DNA of 64,000 bases from positions 62,001 through 126,000 of the forward strand of contig NZ_JPMI01000220.1 of assembly GCF_000733295.1 (NCBI RefSeq), read 5' to 3'. This document shows, in pieces, positions 8,349 to 18,691 of the stretch. Below the pieces are notes generated by a model. The model ran no database searches. It was not told the DNA's origin and saw nothing but the letters and a program-made list of their open reading frames with translations. Within the stretch, counting starts at the first letter, position 1; each line of letters begins with the position of its first letter. This DNA comes from Archangium violaceum Cb vi76. GTDB lineage: Bacteria > Myxococcota > Myxococcia > Myxococcales > Myxococcaceae. The translations under genes and the position numbers were made by a program.

Positions 8349-10025
8349 ATGAAGCGAACGCTGGTGCTCCTCGCCGCCCTGACCCCCCTGCCGCTCGCCG
8401 CCCAGTCCCAGCTCACGACACCGGCGGAGAAGACCGCCGCGCAGAGCATCGAGGCGGGGGACCTCCGGGCCCACATCGGCTTCCTGGCCTCGGATCTGCT
8501 CGAGGGCCGGGGCCCTGGCACGCGGGGGGACGCGCTGGCGCAGCAATACATCGCGGCCCAGTTCCAGCTCCTGGGCCTGAAGCCCGCGGGTCCCAACGGC
8601 AGCTACCTGCAACCCTTCGAGCTGGTCGGCATGACGGGCCACCCCGAGACGCTGACCTTCATCAACGCGACGGAGCGGATGGAGCTCCGGTTCCACGACG
8701 ACTTCATCGCGAGCTCGGGGGTGCAGGAGGCGGAGGCGGTGCTCCAGGACTCGGAGCTGGTGTTCGTGGGCTACGGCATCCAGGCGCCCGAGTACCAGTG
8801 GGACGACTTCAAGGGGATGGACCTGCGGGGCAAGACGCTCCTCATCCTGAACAACGATCCGGAGGATGACCCGAAGCTCTTCGGCGGCAAGGCGCGGCTG
8901 CGCTACGGCCGGTGGGACTACAAGTACGAGCAGGCCGCGAAGGTGGGGGCGGCGGGGGCCATCCTCCTCCACACCACGCCGAGCGCGGGGTACGCGTGGC
9001 AGGTGGTGCAGACGTCCTGGTCGGGCGAGCAGTTCGAGCTGCCGGCCCCGGAGGGCACGCCGCGCCTGCGGATGAAGGCCTGGACGACGGACGAGGCCAC
9101 GCGTCGGGTGCTGCGGCTGTCGGACGTGGACCTGGACTCGCTGCGCTCGGCGGCCCAGCGGCGGGAGTTCCGCCCGGTGCCGCTGGGGGTGAAGGTGTCC
9201 ACGCGCTTCGCCAACCGGGTGCGCCGCCGTCCCACGGCGAACGTGCTGGGCCTGCTGCCGGGGAGCGACCCCAGGCTGTCCAGGGAAGTGGTGCTCTACA
9301 CGGCGCACCATGATCACCTGGGCATGAAGGACGACGCGAAGCCGGGCGAGGACGCCATCTACAACGGGGCGGTGGACAACGCGTCCGGCGTGGCGGCGAT
9401 GCTCGAGGCGGCCGAGGCCTTCACCGTGCTGCCCAAGGCGCCGCCGCGCTCCATCCTCTTCGCGTCGGTGGCGGCCGAGGAGCAGGGCCTGCTGGGCTCG
9501 CAGTACCTCGCCGAGCACCTGCCGGTCCCTCCGGGGCGCGTGGCGGCCAACGTCAACATCGACGGGCTCAACATCCACGGGCGCACGCGGGACGTGACGG
9601 TCATCGGCCTGGGCAAGTCCTCGCTGGACGGACCCCTGACGGCGCTGGCCCGGGCGCAGGGACGCATCATCAAGGCGGACCAATTGCCGGACCGGGGCTT
9701 CTTCTACCGCTCGGACCAGTACAACTTCGCCCGGCTGGGCATCCCCGCCGCCTACTTCAGCAGCGGCATGGACTTCATCGGCCGGCCGCCGGGGTGGGGC
9801 AAGGAGCGCCGCGAGAAGTGGGAGGCGCTGCACTACCACCAGCCCTCGGACGAGCTGGGCTCCGAGTGGGACTTCTCCGGCGCGGTGGAGGACGTGCGGC
9901 TCTTCTTCCTCCTCGGGGCTCACGTGGCCCGGACGCGTGAGCTGCCCCGCTGGAACAAGGGGGACGAGTTCGAGGCCCCCCGGCTCCAGGCGCTCGAGGC
10001 CCTGAAGAGCGAGGAGGCGAAGTAG
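8349..10025 (+). CDS. Secreted M28-family metallopeptidase with inserted PA domain
   Basis: A 558-residue zinc aminopeptidase-like enzyme starting at the ATG at 8349. The N-terminus is a signal peptide (MKRTLVLLAALTPLPLAAQS), so it acts outside the cytoplasm. An M28 N-terminal segment (LLEGRGPGTRGDALAQQYIAAQF) is followed by a protease-associated domain insertion at about residues 90-250. The di-zinc catalytic part then shows YTAHHDHLG at 317-325 (His ligand), bridging Asp343 in GAVDNASGVA, the Glu pair E377-E378 in AAEEQGLLGS, and a late His in LHYHQPSD (495-497). All metal ligands and the general base are present. The likely role is peptide degradation during predation or nutrient scavenging. 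A 182-bp gap separates it from cysS and a 79-bp gap from uvrB. Confidence 0.9.
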   Translation: MKRTLVLLAALTPLPLAAQSQLTTPAEKTAAQSIEAGDLRAHIGFLASDLLEGRGPGTRGDALAQQYIAAQFQLLGLKPAGPNGSYLQPFELVGMTGHPETLTFINATERMELRFHDDFIASSGVQEAEAVLQDSELVFVGYGIQAPEYQWDDFKGMDLRGKTLLILNNDPEDDPKLFGGKARLRYGRWDYKYEQAAKVGAAGAILLHTTPSAGYAWQVVQTSWSGEQFELPAPEGTPRLRMKAWTTDEATRRVLRLSDVDLDSLRSAAQRREFRPVPLGVKVSTRFANRVRRRPTANVLGLLPGSDPRLSREVVLYTAHHDHLGMKDDAKPGEDAIYNGAVDNASGVAAMLEAAEAFTVLPKAPPRSILFASVAAEEQGLLGSQYLAEHLPVPPGRVAANVNIDGLNIHGRTRDVTVIGLGKSSLDGPLTALARAQGRIIKADQLPDRGFFYRSDQYNFARLGIPAAYFSSGMDFIGRPPGWGKERREKWEALHYHQPSDELGSEWDFSGAVEDVRLFFLLGAHVARTRELPRWNKGDEFEAPRLQALEALKSEEAK

Positions 10026-10104
10026 CTCCCGCTTCGTCTTTCGGTGGGCGGATCGACGATTTGGACCCGGCATCCCCGGACTCCGGGTGTTAAACCCCTG
10101 AGCC

Positions 10105-12246
<2,142 letters not shown>

Positions 12247-12252
12247 TTCCGT

Positions 12253-14190
12253 ATGGACGCGAAGCTCGAAGCCAAGCTGGAGTCGCTGCCCACCGAGCCC
12301 GGCGTGTACCTGATGAAGGACCGCCGCGGGGAAATCATCTACGTGGGCAAGGCGGTCAACCTGCGCAACCGCGTGCGCTCCTACTTCACCCGCACCGGAG
12401 ACACGCGCGCCTTCGTCTCGCTGCTCGACCAGTTCCTCGGCGACATCGAGACGGTGCTCGTCCACAACGAGAAGGAAGCCCTCCTCCTCGAGAACGAGCT
12501 CATCAAGAAGCACAAGCCGCGCTTCAACGTCCTCCTCAAGGACGACAAGCAGTACATCTCCCTGCGGCTCGACCGGACCCAGTCCTATCCCCGCCTGGAG
12601 GTGGTGCGCCGGTACGAGAAGGACGGCGCGCGCTACTTCGGCCCGTACTCCAGCGCCAGCGCCATCCGCGAGACGCTGCGCATCATCAACCGCTACTTCC
12701 ACCTGCGCACCTGCACGGACCACGTGCTCGCCAACCGCAAGCGGCCCTGTCTGCTCCATCAGATCGGCCGCTGCCCCGCGCCCTGCGTCTACCCCGTCCC
12801 CGAGCAGGACTACCGCAAGAGCGTGGACGAGGTGGTCCTCTTCCTCGAGGGCAAGGCGGGTGAATTGGTGGAGGGGCTGCGCTCGCGCATGAAGCAGGCC
12901 GCCGGCGAGCTCAAGTTCGAGGAGGCCGCGCGCATCCGCGACCAACTGCTCGCCATCGAGCGCAGCCTCGAGCGCCAGAAGGTGGCCACCACCGACTTCA
13001 AGGACCAGGACGTCTTCGCCTTCCACCGCGAGGGGGATCGGCTGCTCGTCTACGTCCTCTATGTGCGCCGGGGCCGGCTCAATGGCGGCCAGGCCTTCCC
13101 GCTCGGCAGCCAGGAGTTCCCCGACGAGGAGCTGCTGCCCTCCTTCGTCAACCTCTATTACGACCAGGGCAACTTCGTCCCCGAGGAGGTGCTCCTCCCG
13201 CTGGACGCCGAGGAGCGCGAGGGCCTCGAGGCGCTGCTCACCGAGCGCAAGGGCGAGAAGGTGCGCGTCATGGTGCCCAAGCGCGGCGAGAAGCGTGATC
13301 TGGTGGACATGGCGCAGAAGAACGCCGAGCAGGCCGTCATCGAGCGCCGCCGCACCAAGGACGAGACCGAGGCGGTGCTCTACCGCCTGAAGGAGCGGCT
13401 CCACCTGCGCAACCTGCCGCGCCGTGTCGAGTGCTTCGACATCTCGCACTTCCAGGGCTCCAGCATCGTCGCCTCCCAGGTGGCCGCCACCGATGGGGAG
13501 ATCGACAAGTCGCGTTATCGCCGCTACCGCATCAAGACGCTGGAGACGCAGGACGACTTCGCCAGCATGCACGAGGTCATCTCCCGCCGGCTCGAGCGCG
13601 GCCAGGAGGAGGGGGATCTGCCTGATTTGTTGGTCATCGACGGTGGCAAGGGACAGCTCGCCAGCGCGCTCGCCGCCGCCAAGGACCTGGGGGTGGAGGG
13701 CGTGGACATCATCTCGCTCGCCAAGAGCAGGGACCTCGAGGTGCACGACCGGGACGAGGAGAGCGCCCGGAGTCCCGAGCGCGTCTTCATCCCCCACCGC
13801 AAGGACCCCATCGTCCTGCGGCAGAACTCGGCCGAGCTGTACCTGCTCGCCCGTCTGCGCGACGAGGCCCACCGCTTCGCGATCACCTTCCAACAGAAGT
13901 CCATGCGGAAGGGCAACTTCCACTCCGTCCTGGAGGAGATTCCAGGGGTGGGGGAGACGCGCAAGAAGCTCTTGCTGCGCCAGTTCGGCTCCCTCAAGCG
14001 GGTGCGCGAGGCCACCATCGAGGAGCTGGCCGAGGCGCTCGGGCCCACCCTGGCCGAGCGGGTTCACGCCGCCCTCCACGGCCACCCCGAGGAGGACTCG
14101 GAGGATCCCATCCGGGAAGCCTCCCTGGCGGATGCGGGTGCCCTGGTGGACGAAAAGTCAGAAGAAGGGTCGCCACCCGGCTCGCCGTGA
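12253..14190 (+). CDS. uvrC: UvrABC excinuclease subunit C
   Basis: Dual-incision endonuclease of nucleotide excision repair, 645 residues. Seen in order: a GIY-YIG nuclease domain for the 3' cut ([20 protein letters not shown], about 15-34), a cysteine cluster (CTDHVL...[13 protein letters not shown]), a UVR motif at about 210-245 that pairs with the UvrB C-terminus, the RNase H-like domain for the 5' cut ([17 protein letters not shown]), and a C-terminal helix-hairpin-helix pair ([18 protein letters not shown]). The tail after about residue 615 is acidic and poorly conserved. It is cotranscribed with uvrB. Its function follows directly from the intact domain set. Confidence 0.98.
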   Translation: MDAKLEAKLESLPTEPGVYLMKDRRGEIIYVGKAVNLRNRVRSYFTRTGDTRAFVSLLDQFLGDIETVLVHNEKEALLLENELIKKHKPRFNVLLKDDKQYISLRLDRTQSYPRLEVVRRYEKDGARYFGPYSSASAIRETLRIINRYFHLRTCTDHVLANRKRPCLLHQIGRCPAPCVYPVPEQDYRKSVDEVVLFLEGKAGELVEGLRSRMKQAAGELKFEEAARIRDQLLAIERSLERQKVATTDFKDQDVFAFHREGDRLLVYVLYVRRGRLNGGQAFPLGSQEFPDEELLPSFVNLYYDQGNFVPEEVLLPLDAEEREGLEALLTERKGEKVRVMVPKRGEKRDLVDMAQKNAEQAVIERRRTKDETEAVLYRLKERLHLRNLPRRVECFDISHFQGSSIVASQVAATDGEIDKSRYRRYRIKTLETQDDFASMHEVISRRLERGQEEGDLPDLLVIDGGKGQLASALAAAKDLGVEGVDIISLAKSRDLEVHDRDEESARSPERVFIPHRKDPIVLRQNSAELYLLARLRDEAHRFAITFQQKSMRKGNFHSVLEEIPGVGETRKKLLLRQFGSLKRVREATIEELAEALGPTLAERVHAALHGHPEEDSEDPIREASLADAGALVDEKSEEGSPPGSP

Positions 14191-14255
14191 TTAATTTCCG
14201 GTCGAAAGCGGATGCGGCAAGAGCGCTGAATCCGCGATGTTCCTGGGGTTTTTCA

Positions 14256-14285
14256 TTGCGGCTGGGCTTGGCGCTGATTTATAGC
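14256..14285 (+). promoter_or_regulatory. Candidate promoter of the DUF507 gene
   Basis: TTGCGG (14256-14261) and TATAGC (14280-14285) are separated by 18 bases in the AT-richer 138-bp gap after uvrC, 43 bp before the DUF507 start codon. The drop in GC content supports a regulatory region. Visual match only. Confidence 0.35.
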
Positions 14286-14328
14286 GGACACGTCCAGTCG
14301 AGACGTCTTCAAGGGGCGAGGGACCGAT

Positions 14329-14847
14329 ATGAGGCTCTATCCGAAGGTGATTCCGATCATCTCCCGGGAGGTCGTCCAGAGGCTGATGCAGGACGGGGAT
14401 ATCGAGGTAGAGCCGATGCGCGTGGCTGATGCCGAGATGGACCTGTCCGCCATCATGCGGGAGTACCTGGCGAACGAGGAGCGCGTGAATCAAGCCACGC
14501 GCGAGGCCCTGGAGCGCCGGGGCTACGACTACTCCAAGTTCAACCAGGTCAAGCGTGAGATGGCCGACGTTCGCGGCTTCAAGATGGGTGACGAGGGCAT
14601 CGAATACGTCATCAACCAGATGATCGAATTCCTCCTCATCAGCCGCAATGTCGAGGAGGTGTACGCCGCCGACAACGTGCTTCGGCAGAAGATCCACGTG
14701 GTGATGAAGAAGCACCTGGACGTGGATGACGAGATCGACAAGGAGGCGCGTTCCCGCCTGAAGCACCTGCAGGAGGGCACCAGCGCTTTCGACATCGAGT
14801 ACAACAAGACGGTGGAGCAGATCCGCCGCGCTCGGGGTCTCATCTAG
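14329..14847 (+). CDS. DUF507 family protein
   Basis: A 172-residue soluble, charged, helical protein beginning MRLYPKVIPIISREVVQRL, which is the start typical of DUF507. A second half repeats the theme (MKKHLDVDDEIDKEARSRLKHL and DIEYNKTVEQIRRARGLI). No catalytic residues, signal peptide or membrane span are visible. DUF507 proteins are common in delta-type proteobacteria and myxobacteria, and their function is unknown. The gene has its own candidate promoter upstream and is not obviously part of the uvr operon. GAGGGACC precedes the ATG by several bases. Confidence 0.85.
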   Translation: MRLYPKVIPIISREVVQRLMQDGDIEVEPMRVADAEMDLSAIMREYLANEERVNQATREALERRGYDYSKFNQVKREMADVRGFKMGDEGIEYVINQMIEFLLISRNVEEVYAADNVLRQKIHVVMKKHLDVDDEIDKEARSRLKHLQEGTSAFDIEYNKTVEQIRRARGLI

Positions 14848-14935
14848 CGGGCGAGGCGGGCGCTCGTCCGCCTCGCCGCTTGGGGCCGCCAACCACCGCC
14901 TCCGCTGCCTACCCTCCCTGGAGGAGGCAGCGTCG

Positions 14936-16624
14936 ATGGCGGGATTCCTCTCCAGCTTCGTGCTCACCGGGCTGCTCGCAGCCAGCCCGGGGGGCTTCAG
15001 TTTCGATGGGCCCGAAGTGTCCGCGCGGACGACGGGCAACGTCGGTTTCTTCACACAGGGTACCATTCCCTTCACGGACCTCTTCGAGCGGGGCACCGGC
15101 TGGGCCGAGCTGTCCGTCCAGGACCGCATCGCGGACTACCGGGCCACCTATGGGGATGCCGGCAGCCTGGTGGCCACCTTCGACATCGGGGGTGACTCGT
15201 ACCGGGTGGAGCTGGACCAGGTGGGCTTCCCACCGGCCCAGGCCCTGGCCACGAAGCCCGGGATGGGGCCCTTGCCGGGAGCCCCGGCCCAGCCCATCGC
15301 GGGCGGGGTGGTGTTCAATCAGGACATGCACGGCGGGGCGGTGCTCGGCTTCTCCAACACGTCGCGGGTGCACGCGGCGGCGGCGGTCTGGGGCATCGGG
15401 CGCGTCTGGCGCAATGGGGAGCTGCTCACCGACGCGGCCCTCATCCATGCCGCCGCGCTGGACCAGGGGTCGCACGCGGACGATGACACGTTCCGCACCC
15501 TGCCCGTGGCGCGTCCGGGAGACACCGAGCTGACCGTGCTGGCGTGGAACCTGCCCCTCCAGGCCGAGCCGCGCGGCTTCATCCAGTTCGACTTCGACAA
15601 CGTGGCCATCACCGTGAATGGCCGGGACGTGCCCGCGGTCGCGGTGGTGCCCACGGCGGGCAATCTCGCTGGCGTGGCGCCGCCGAGCTCGCCGGTGCCG
15701 GGTGGCACCTCCCTGGGGGCCGTTACCAACAGCGCCCTGTCGCAGCAGGGCGTGGGGGGCTCCGGTGTGGCGGGGACCCAGCCCGGGGCGGTGGACGGCC
15801 TGTCGGATCCGGCGAGGACCCAGAATCTGGCGCCCGTGGCCGACACCACGCTGCCGGGGCCCGCCGCGCAGCAGGGGGTGGTCCTGGACCCCTTCCTGGA
15901 CGCGGGCCGGGTGTCACCCGCCACGCAGGATCCCACCCAGCCGGGGGTGGCGTCTCCCGGGTTCACGACCACGCCCATCGTTCCGGATGCCTTCGTGACT
16001 CCGGAGCTTCCGGGGCGTGTGGCGCTCAACCAGAACCAGCCCGGGGCGCCCGGCCAGCTCGACGCGCAGTTCCCCGGCCAGCGGACGCCCATCGTCCCGG
16101 AGTCCTTCCAGAACAACCCCGCGCGCCAGAGCGGTGACCAGCAGCCCCAGCCCACGCTGAACGGCTTCGTGCCGCTGACGACGGCGACGCAGCAGCCCTC
16201 CTTCCTGTCCACCCAGGGCTCCTTCTCCGTGGTGCCGCTGGTGCCTGGGGTGGCCGGGCCGGAGTTCGCCTTCGGGGGGACCCGGGTGTCGGCCGGGGTG
16301 ATTCGCACGCCGAGCCCGGCCCAGGTGCAGACGCCCGCGGTGCCGCTCGTGGCCACGCCCCAGCCGCTCAACGCGCAGCAGCCGGTGCCGTTCGTCGCCG
16401 GGCCGCAGCCGCTCAACGCGCAGCCCGCGGTGCCGCTCATCGCCGCACCGCCGCCGCTCAACTCGCAGCCCATCTCCGGCACGCTGCCCGGCGCCACCGC
16501 GCCGACGACGACTCAGGGCGCGGGCTCTCTGCCGGGCCTGGTGCCCTCCAACCCCAACGCGGGCGCGAGTCCCGCCGCGACGACTCCGGCCGTGTCGTCG
16601 CCAGGAGCCGCGCCCTCGCCGTGA
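14936..16624 (+). CDS. Proline/glutamine-rich exported protein of unknown function
   Basis: A 562-residue protein with a strong GGAGGAGG site before the ATG. The first about 20 residues (MAGFLSSFVLTGLLAASPG) can act as a signal peptide. Residues 20-230 form a domain with a beta-rich look (FSFDGPEVSARTTGNVGFF and GFIQFDFDNVAITVNG). The remaining 330 residues are low-complexity, rich in Pro, Gln, Gly and Ala. They carry near repeats of the type PLNAQQPVPFVAGPQ / PLNAQPAVPLIAAPP / PLNSQP and recurring TPIVPESFQNN / TPIVPDAFVTP motifs. I recognise no family. The 3' end overlaps the convergent MarR gene by 112 bp. The repeats suggest a flexible cell-surface or periplasmic linker. Confidence 0.7.
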   Translation: MAGFLSSFVLTGLLAASPGGFSFDGPEVSARTTGNVGFFTQGTIPFTDLFERGTGWAELSVQDRIADYRATYGDAGSLVATFDIGGDSYRVELDQVGFPPAQALATKPGMGPLPGAPAQPIAGGVVFNQDMHGGAVLGFSNTSRVHAAAAVWGIGRVWRNGELLTDAALIHAAALDQGSHADDDTFRTLPVARPGDTELTVLAWNLPLQAEPRGFIQFDFDNVAITVNGRDVPAVAVVPTAGNLAGVAPPSSPVPGGTSLGAVTNSALSQQGVGGSGVAGTQPGAVDGLSDPARTQNLAPVADTTLPGPAAQQGVVLDPFLDAGRVSPATQDPTQPGVASPGFTTTPIVPDAFVTPELPGRVALNQNQPGAPGQLDAQFPGQRTPIVPESFQNNPARQSGDQQPQPTLNGFVPLTTATQQPSFLSTQGSFSVVPLVPGVAGPEFAFGGTRVSAGVIRTPSPAQVQTPAVPLVATPQPLNAQQPVPFVAGPQPLNAQPAVPLIAAPPPLNSQPISGTLPGATAPTTTQGAGSLPGLVPSNPNAGASPAATTPAVSSPGAAPSP

Positions 16625-17235
16625 CCGTCGAAGGAGAGCGGGGCATTGCCGACGCCCAGCTCCTCGGCCAGGGCGGTGAGCACGTCCCGCGCCCCCTCCA
16701 GCCGCGCTTTCGGAACACGAGAGAGCGCGCGCTGCACGGCGGTCTCCACCGTGCCGTCGGCCGGGACACTCAGCCCCTGGCCCGCCTGGGTGAGGTAGAG
16801 GGGGGCCCTGCGCGCGTCGAGTGGGTCCGCCCTGCGCTCGACGAGCCCTCGCTTCTGCAGGCGCTTCATGACGCCGGTGAGCGTGCTGGGATGGACATGG
16901 AGTATCTCCGCGAGCCCTCCCGCGGTGATGCCGGGGTACTGGCCCACGAGCCGCACCACCAGCCGCTGCGGGCCCGTCAGCCCCAGCGTGGTCTCCATGT
17001 GCTTGGAGGTGGAGCGCAGTCCCTGGTCCACGGCCCATAACAGGCGCAGGAACTCCATCACCTCGTCCAACCGGGGGGCTTCGTTCCCGTTCGCGGCGGA
17101 GGGGGGGCTGGCCGCGTCGAGCTCCTTCAGGGGGGCCATGGGAAGCTCGTGGCCGGTTTGGCGGGCAGGGGCATCATCGGGGGCGTCCTTGGGGAAGGTG
17201 CTGCACGGTGCCAGTGGCTCCGTCTCCCTGAGCAA
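16513..17235 (-). CDS. MarR-family transcriptional regulator
   Basis: A winged-helix DNA-binding protein of up to 240 residues. The core at about 55-170 is typical: LDEVMEFLRLLWAVDQGLR (dimerisation helix), LTGPQRLVVRLVGQYPGITAGGLAEILHVHPSTLTGVMKRLQKRGLVERRADP split over the recognition helix, then the wing and DARRAPLYLTQAG. The proline-rich N-terminal about 35 residues and the C-terminal Gly/Ala/Pro tail are extra to the family. The frame opens at a TTG (17235) preceded by a GAGG-containing site; the ATG at 17139 is the alternative. The C-terminal tail is encoded opposite the end of the preceding gene. MarR proteins sense small ligands and repress nearby genes; no obvious target operon is adjacent. 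Confidence 0.85.
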   Translation of the reverse strand: MLRETEPLAPCSTFPKDAPDDAPARQTGHELPMAPLKELDAASPPSAANGNEAPRLDEVMEFLRLLWAVDQGLRSTSKHMETTLGLTGPQRLVVRLVGQYPGITAGGLAEILHVHPSTLTGVMKRLQKRGLVERRADPLDARRAPLYLTQAGQGLSVPADGTVETAVQRALSRVPKARLEGARDVLTALAEELGVGNAPLSFDGHGEGAAPGDDTAGVVAAGLAPALGLEGTRPGREPAP

Positions 17236-17405
17236 TGCCCGTGCCTCGTCCTCTTCCCTGTATGGGGTGGTGCGTCAAAGCCCCAGGGCGTGGCAAAGCG
17301 CGCGTCCGGGTATGGCGAAATGCCGCTGTCGGCGCACGCCGCGGCACCTCCGGAAGGGGGGAGCGAAAAATTGACCCCCTGCTACCGGCCTGTAGCTTGT
17401 CGCAC

Positions 17406-17774
17406 ATGACAACACCCGCTGCCGCCCTCGTTGCCGTTCCCGCGACGCTGCGCCGCTCGGGGGCCGATCCGCTCCGCCAGTCGATGGAGCACCTCGGCCA
17501 CGTGCTGCCCGTGCGTGCCGATTCCACCGTGCTCCTGGACTTCCTGGAGGACGACCTGCGCGAGGGGCTCGACGCGCTCGGGGATGTCGAAGCGCACTTC
17601 ACCGACGTGCTCGACGCCCTCCATCCGGACGCGCTCTCCCCCCTGGGAATGCTGCAGGCGGGAGACGAACAGTTGGTGCTTCAACGGTTGGAGCTGTTGA
17701 TGGACGTGGTGACGCGGGTGCGCCGCCGGCTGTCGCAGGCGGCGGGGTTGATGCGTCAGACGACTACCACTTGA
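17406..17774 (+). CDS. Hypothetical small helical protein
   Basis: A 122-residue soluble protein from the ATG at 17406 (MTTPAAALVAVPATLRR). It is acidic and helical throughout (DFLEDDLREGLDALGDVEAHF, then LQAGDEQLVLQRLELLMDVVTRVRRRL), with no signal, cysteines or known motif. An in-frame extension upstream to 17235 has poor coding character and overlaps the MarR start region. It is divergent from the MarR gene, and its end overlaps the convergent DUF3108 gene by 11 bp. I do not recognise a family; the helix pattern suggests a small binding or adaptor protein. Confidence 0.55.
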   Translation: MTTPAAALVAVPATLRRSGADPLRQSMEHLGHVLPVRADSTVLLDFLEDDLREGLDALGDVEAHFTDVLDALHPDALSPLGMLQAGDEQLVLQRLELLMDVVTRVRRRLSQAAGLMRQTTTT

Positions 17775-18663
17775 GCTGCTCCTTGCCCTGGGCCTGCTTC
17801 GCCTTCTCGCCCGGGCGGGAGTACGAGGTCAGGGTGGCGCGCACCGCGCCCAGGTCGATGGTGCCCACGGCCGCGAGCGGCAGCCGGCGCGCGTCGTCGG
17901 TGATCCAGACGTGGACCTCGCGCTTCATCTTGGGGTTGTCCAGACGCACGGCGACGCCCTCCAGGTGCCAGGCGTCGAACTCGCCGAGCGGCAGGGACAC
18001 GTGCTCGCGCTTCACCACGGAGCCCGTCATGCGCCACATGCGGCGCACACCGTAGACGTCGAAGCACACGGGCAGGCCCTCCTTCAGGGGCAGCTGGCGC
18101 ATCATGTAGATGGCCCCGGCCACATCCATGCCCTCGTGCTCGTAGGATTGGTTGCTGCGGCCCGGCTTGCCCTTGACGACGTAGTCGATGCGGACGTTGC
18201 GCTCCTTGGTGTTGAAGGCCACGTCCACGGTGCGGTGCTGCTCGTTCTCCGTGGCCTCCTCGGTGTAGCGCGAGGGCCGGAGCGTCTTGGGGTGCATGTA
18301 GCTCATCGCGGTGGCGTTCACCCGGCGCACCTTGGAGAAGAAGGAGTTGGTCTGGACCTTGATCTGCACCGGCAGCGAGCCGTCCTTCTTCTTCTGCACG
18401 GACATGGTCATCTTGCCGGCGGTGGCGCCCATGGCGTCGAGGTCGAACTCGAGCTCCTCGCCTGGAGCGAAGGACAGCGGGGTGCGCAGGGTGGGCAGGC
18501 GCTGGGGGCAGGCGGGCACGGAGGGCTTCTCGGCCGGAGCCTGCTGAGCCGGGGCGGCGGGCGCCTGGGTGTCCTCGGGACCGTCCGCGTCGGGCAGCTG
18601 CGCCCAGGCAGCGGAGGAGAAGCTGAACAGGAGGGCTGCGAGGGCGGTGCGCATGGCGGTCAT
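17764..18663 (-). CDS. DUF3108 family exported protein (copy B)
   Basis: A 299-residue protein starting at MTAMRTALAALLFSFSSAAWA, a clear signal peptide with the AWA-Q cleavage pattern. After a Pro/Ala-rich linker (residues 25-55), a beta-rich domain follows: SFAPGEELEFDLDAMGATAGKMTM, a YEHEGMDVAGAIYMMRQLPL motif, and WITDDARRLPLAAVGTIDLG near the end. DUF3108 proteins are periplasmic and of unknown function. The second copy at 20404-21216 shares the TAG (MGATAGKMTM against LGMTAGSAQV) and DARRLP motifs, so the two are paralogues. It is the third gene of a minus-strand set with the DUF4091 gene between the copies, 28 bp downstream of that gene. Confidence 0.85.
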   Translation of the reverse strand: MTAMRTALAALLFSFSSAAWAQLPDADGPEDTQAPAAPAQQAPAEKPSVPACPQRLPTLRTPLSFAPGEELEFDLDAMGATAGKMTMSVQKKKDGSLPVQIKVQTNSFFSKVRRVNATAMSYMHPKTLRPSRYTEEATENEQHRTVDVAFNTKERNVRIDYVVKGKPGRSNQSYEHEGMDVAGAIYMMRQLPLKEGLPVCFDVYGVRRMWRMTGSVVKREHVSLPLGEFDAWHLEGVAVRLDNPKMKREVHVWITDDARRLPLAAVGTIDLGAVRATLTSYSRPGEKAKQAQGKEQLKW

Positions 18664-18691
18664 CCTTGATTCCAGGTGAGACGTCTCCAAT

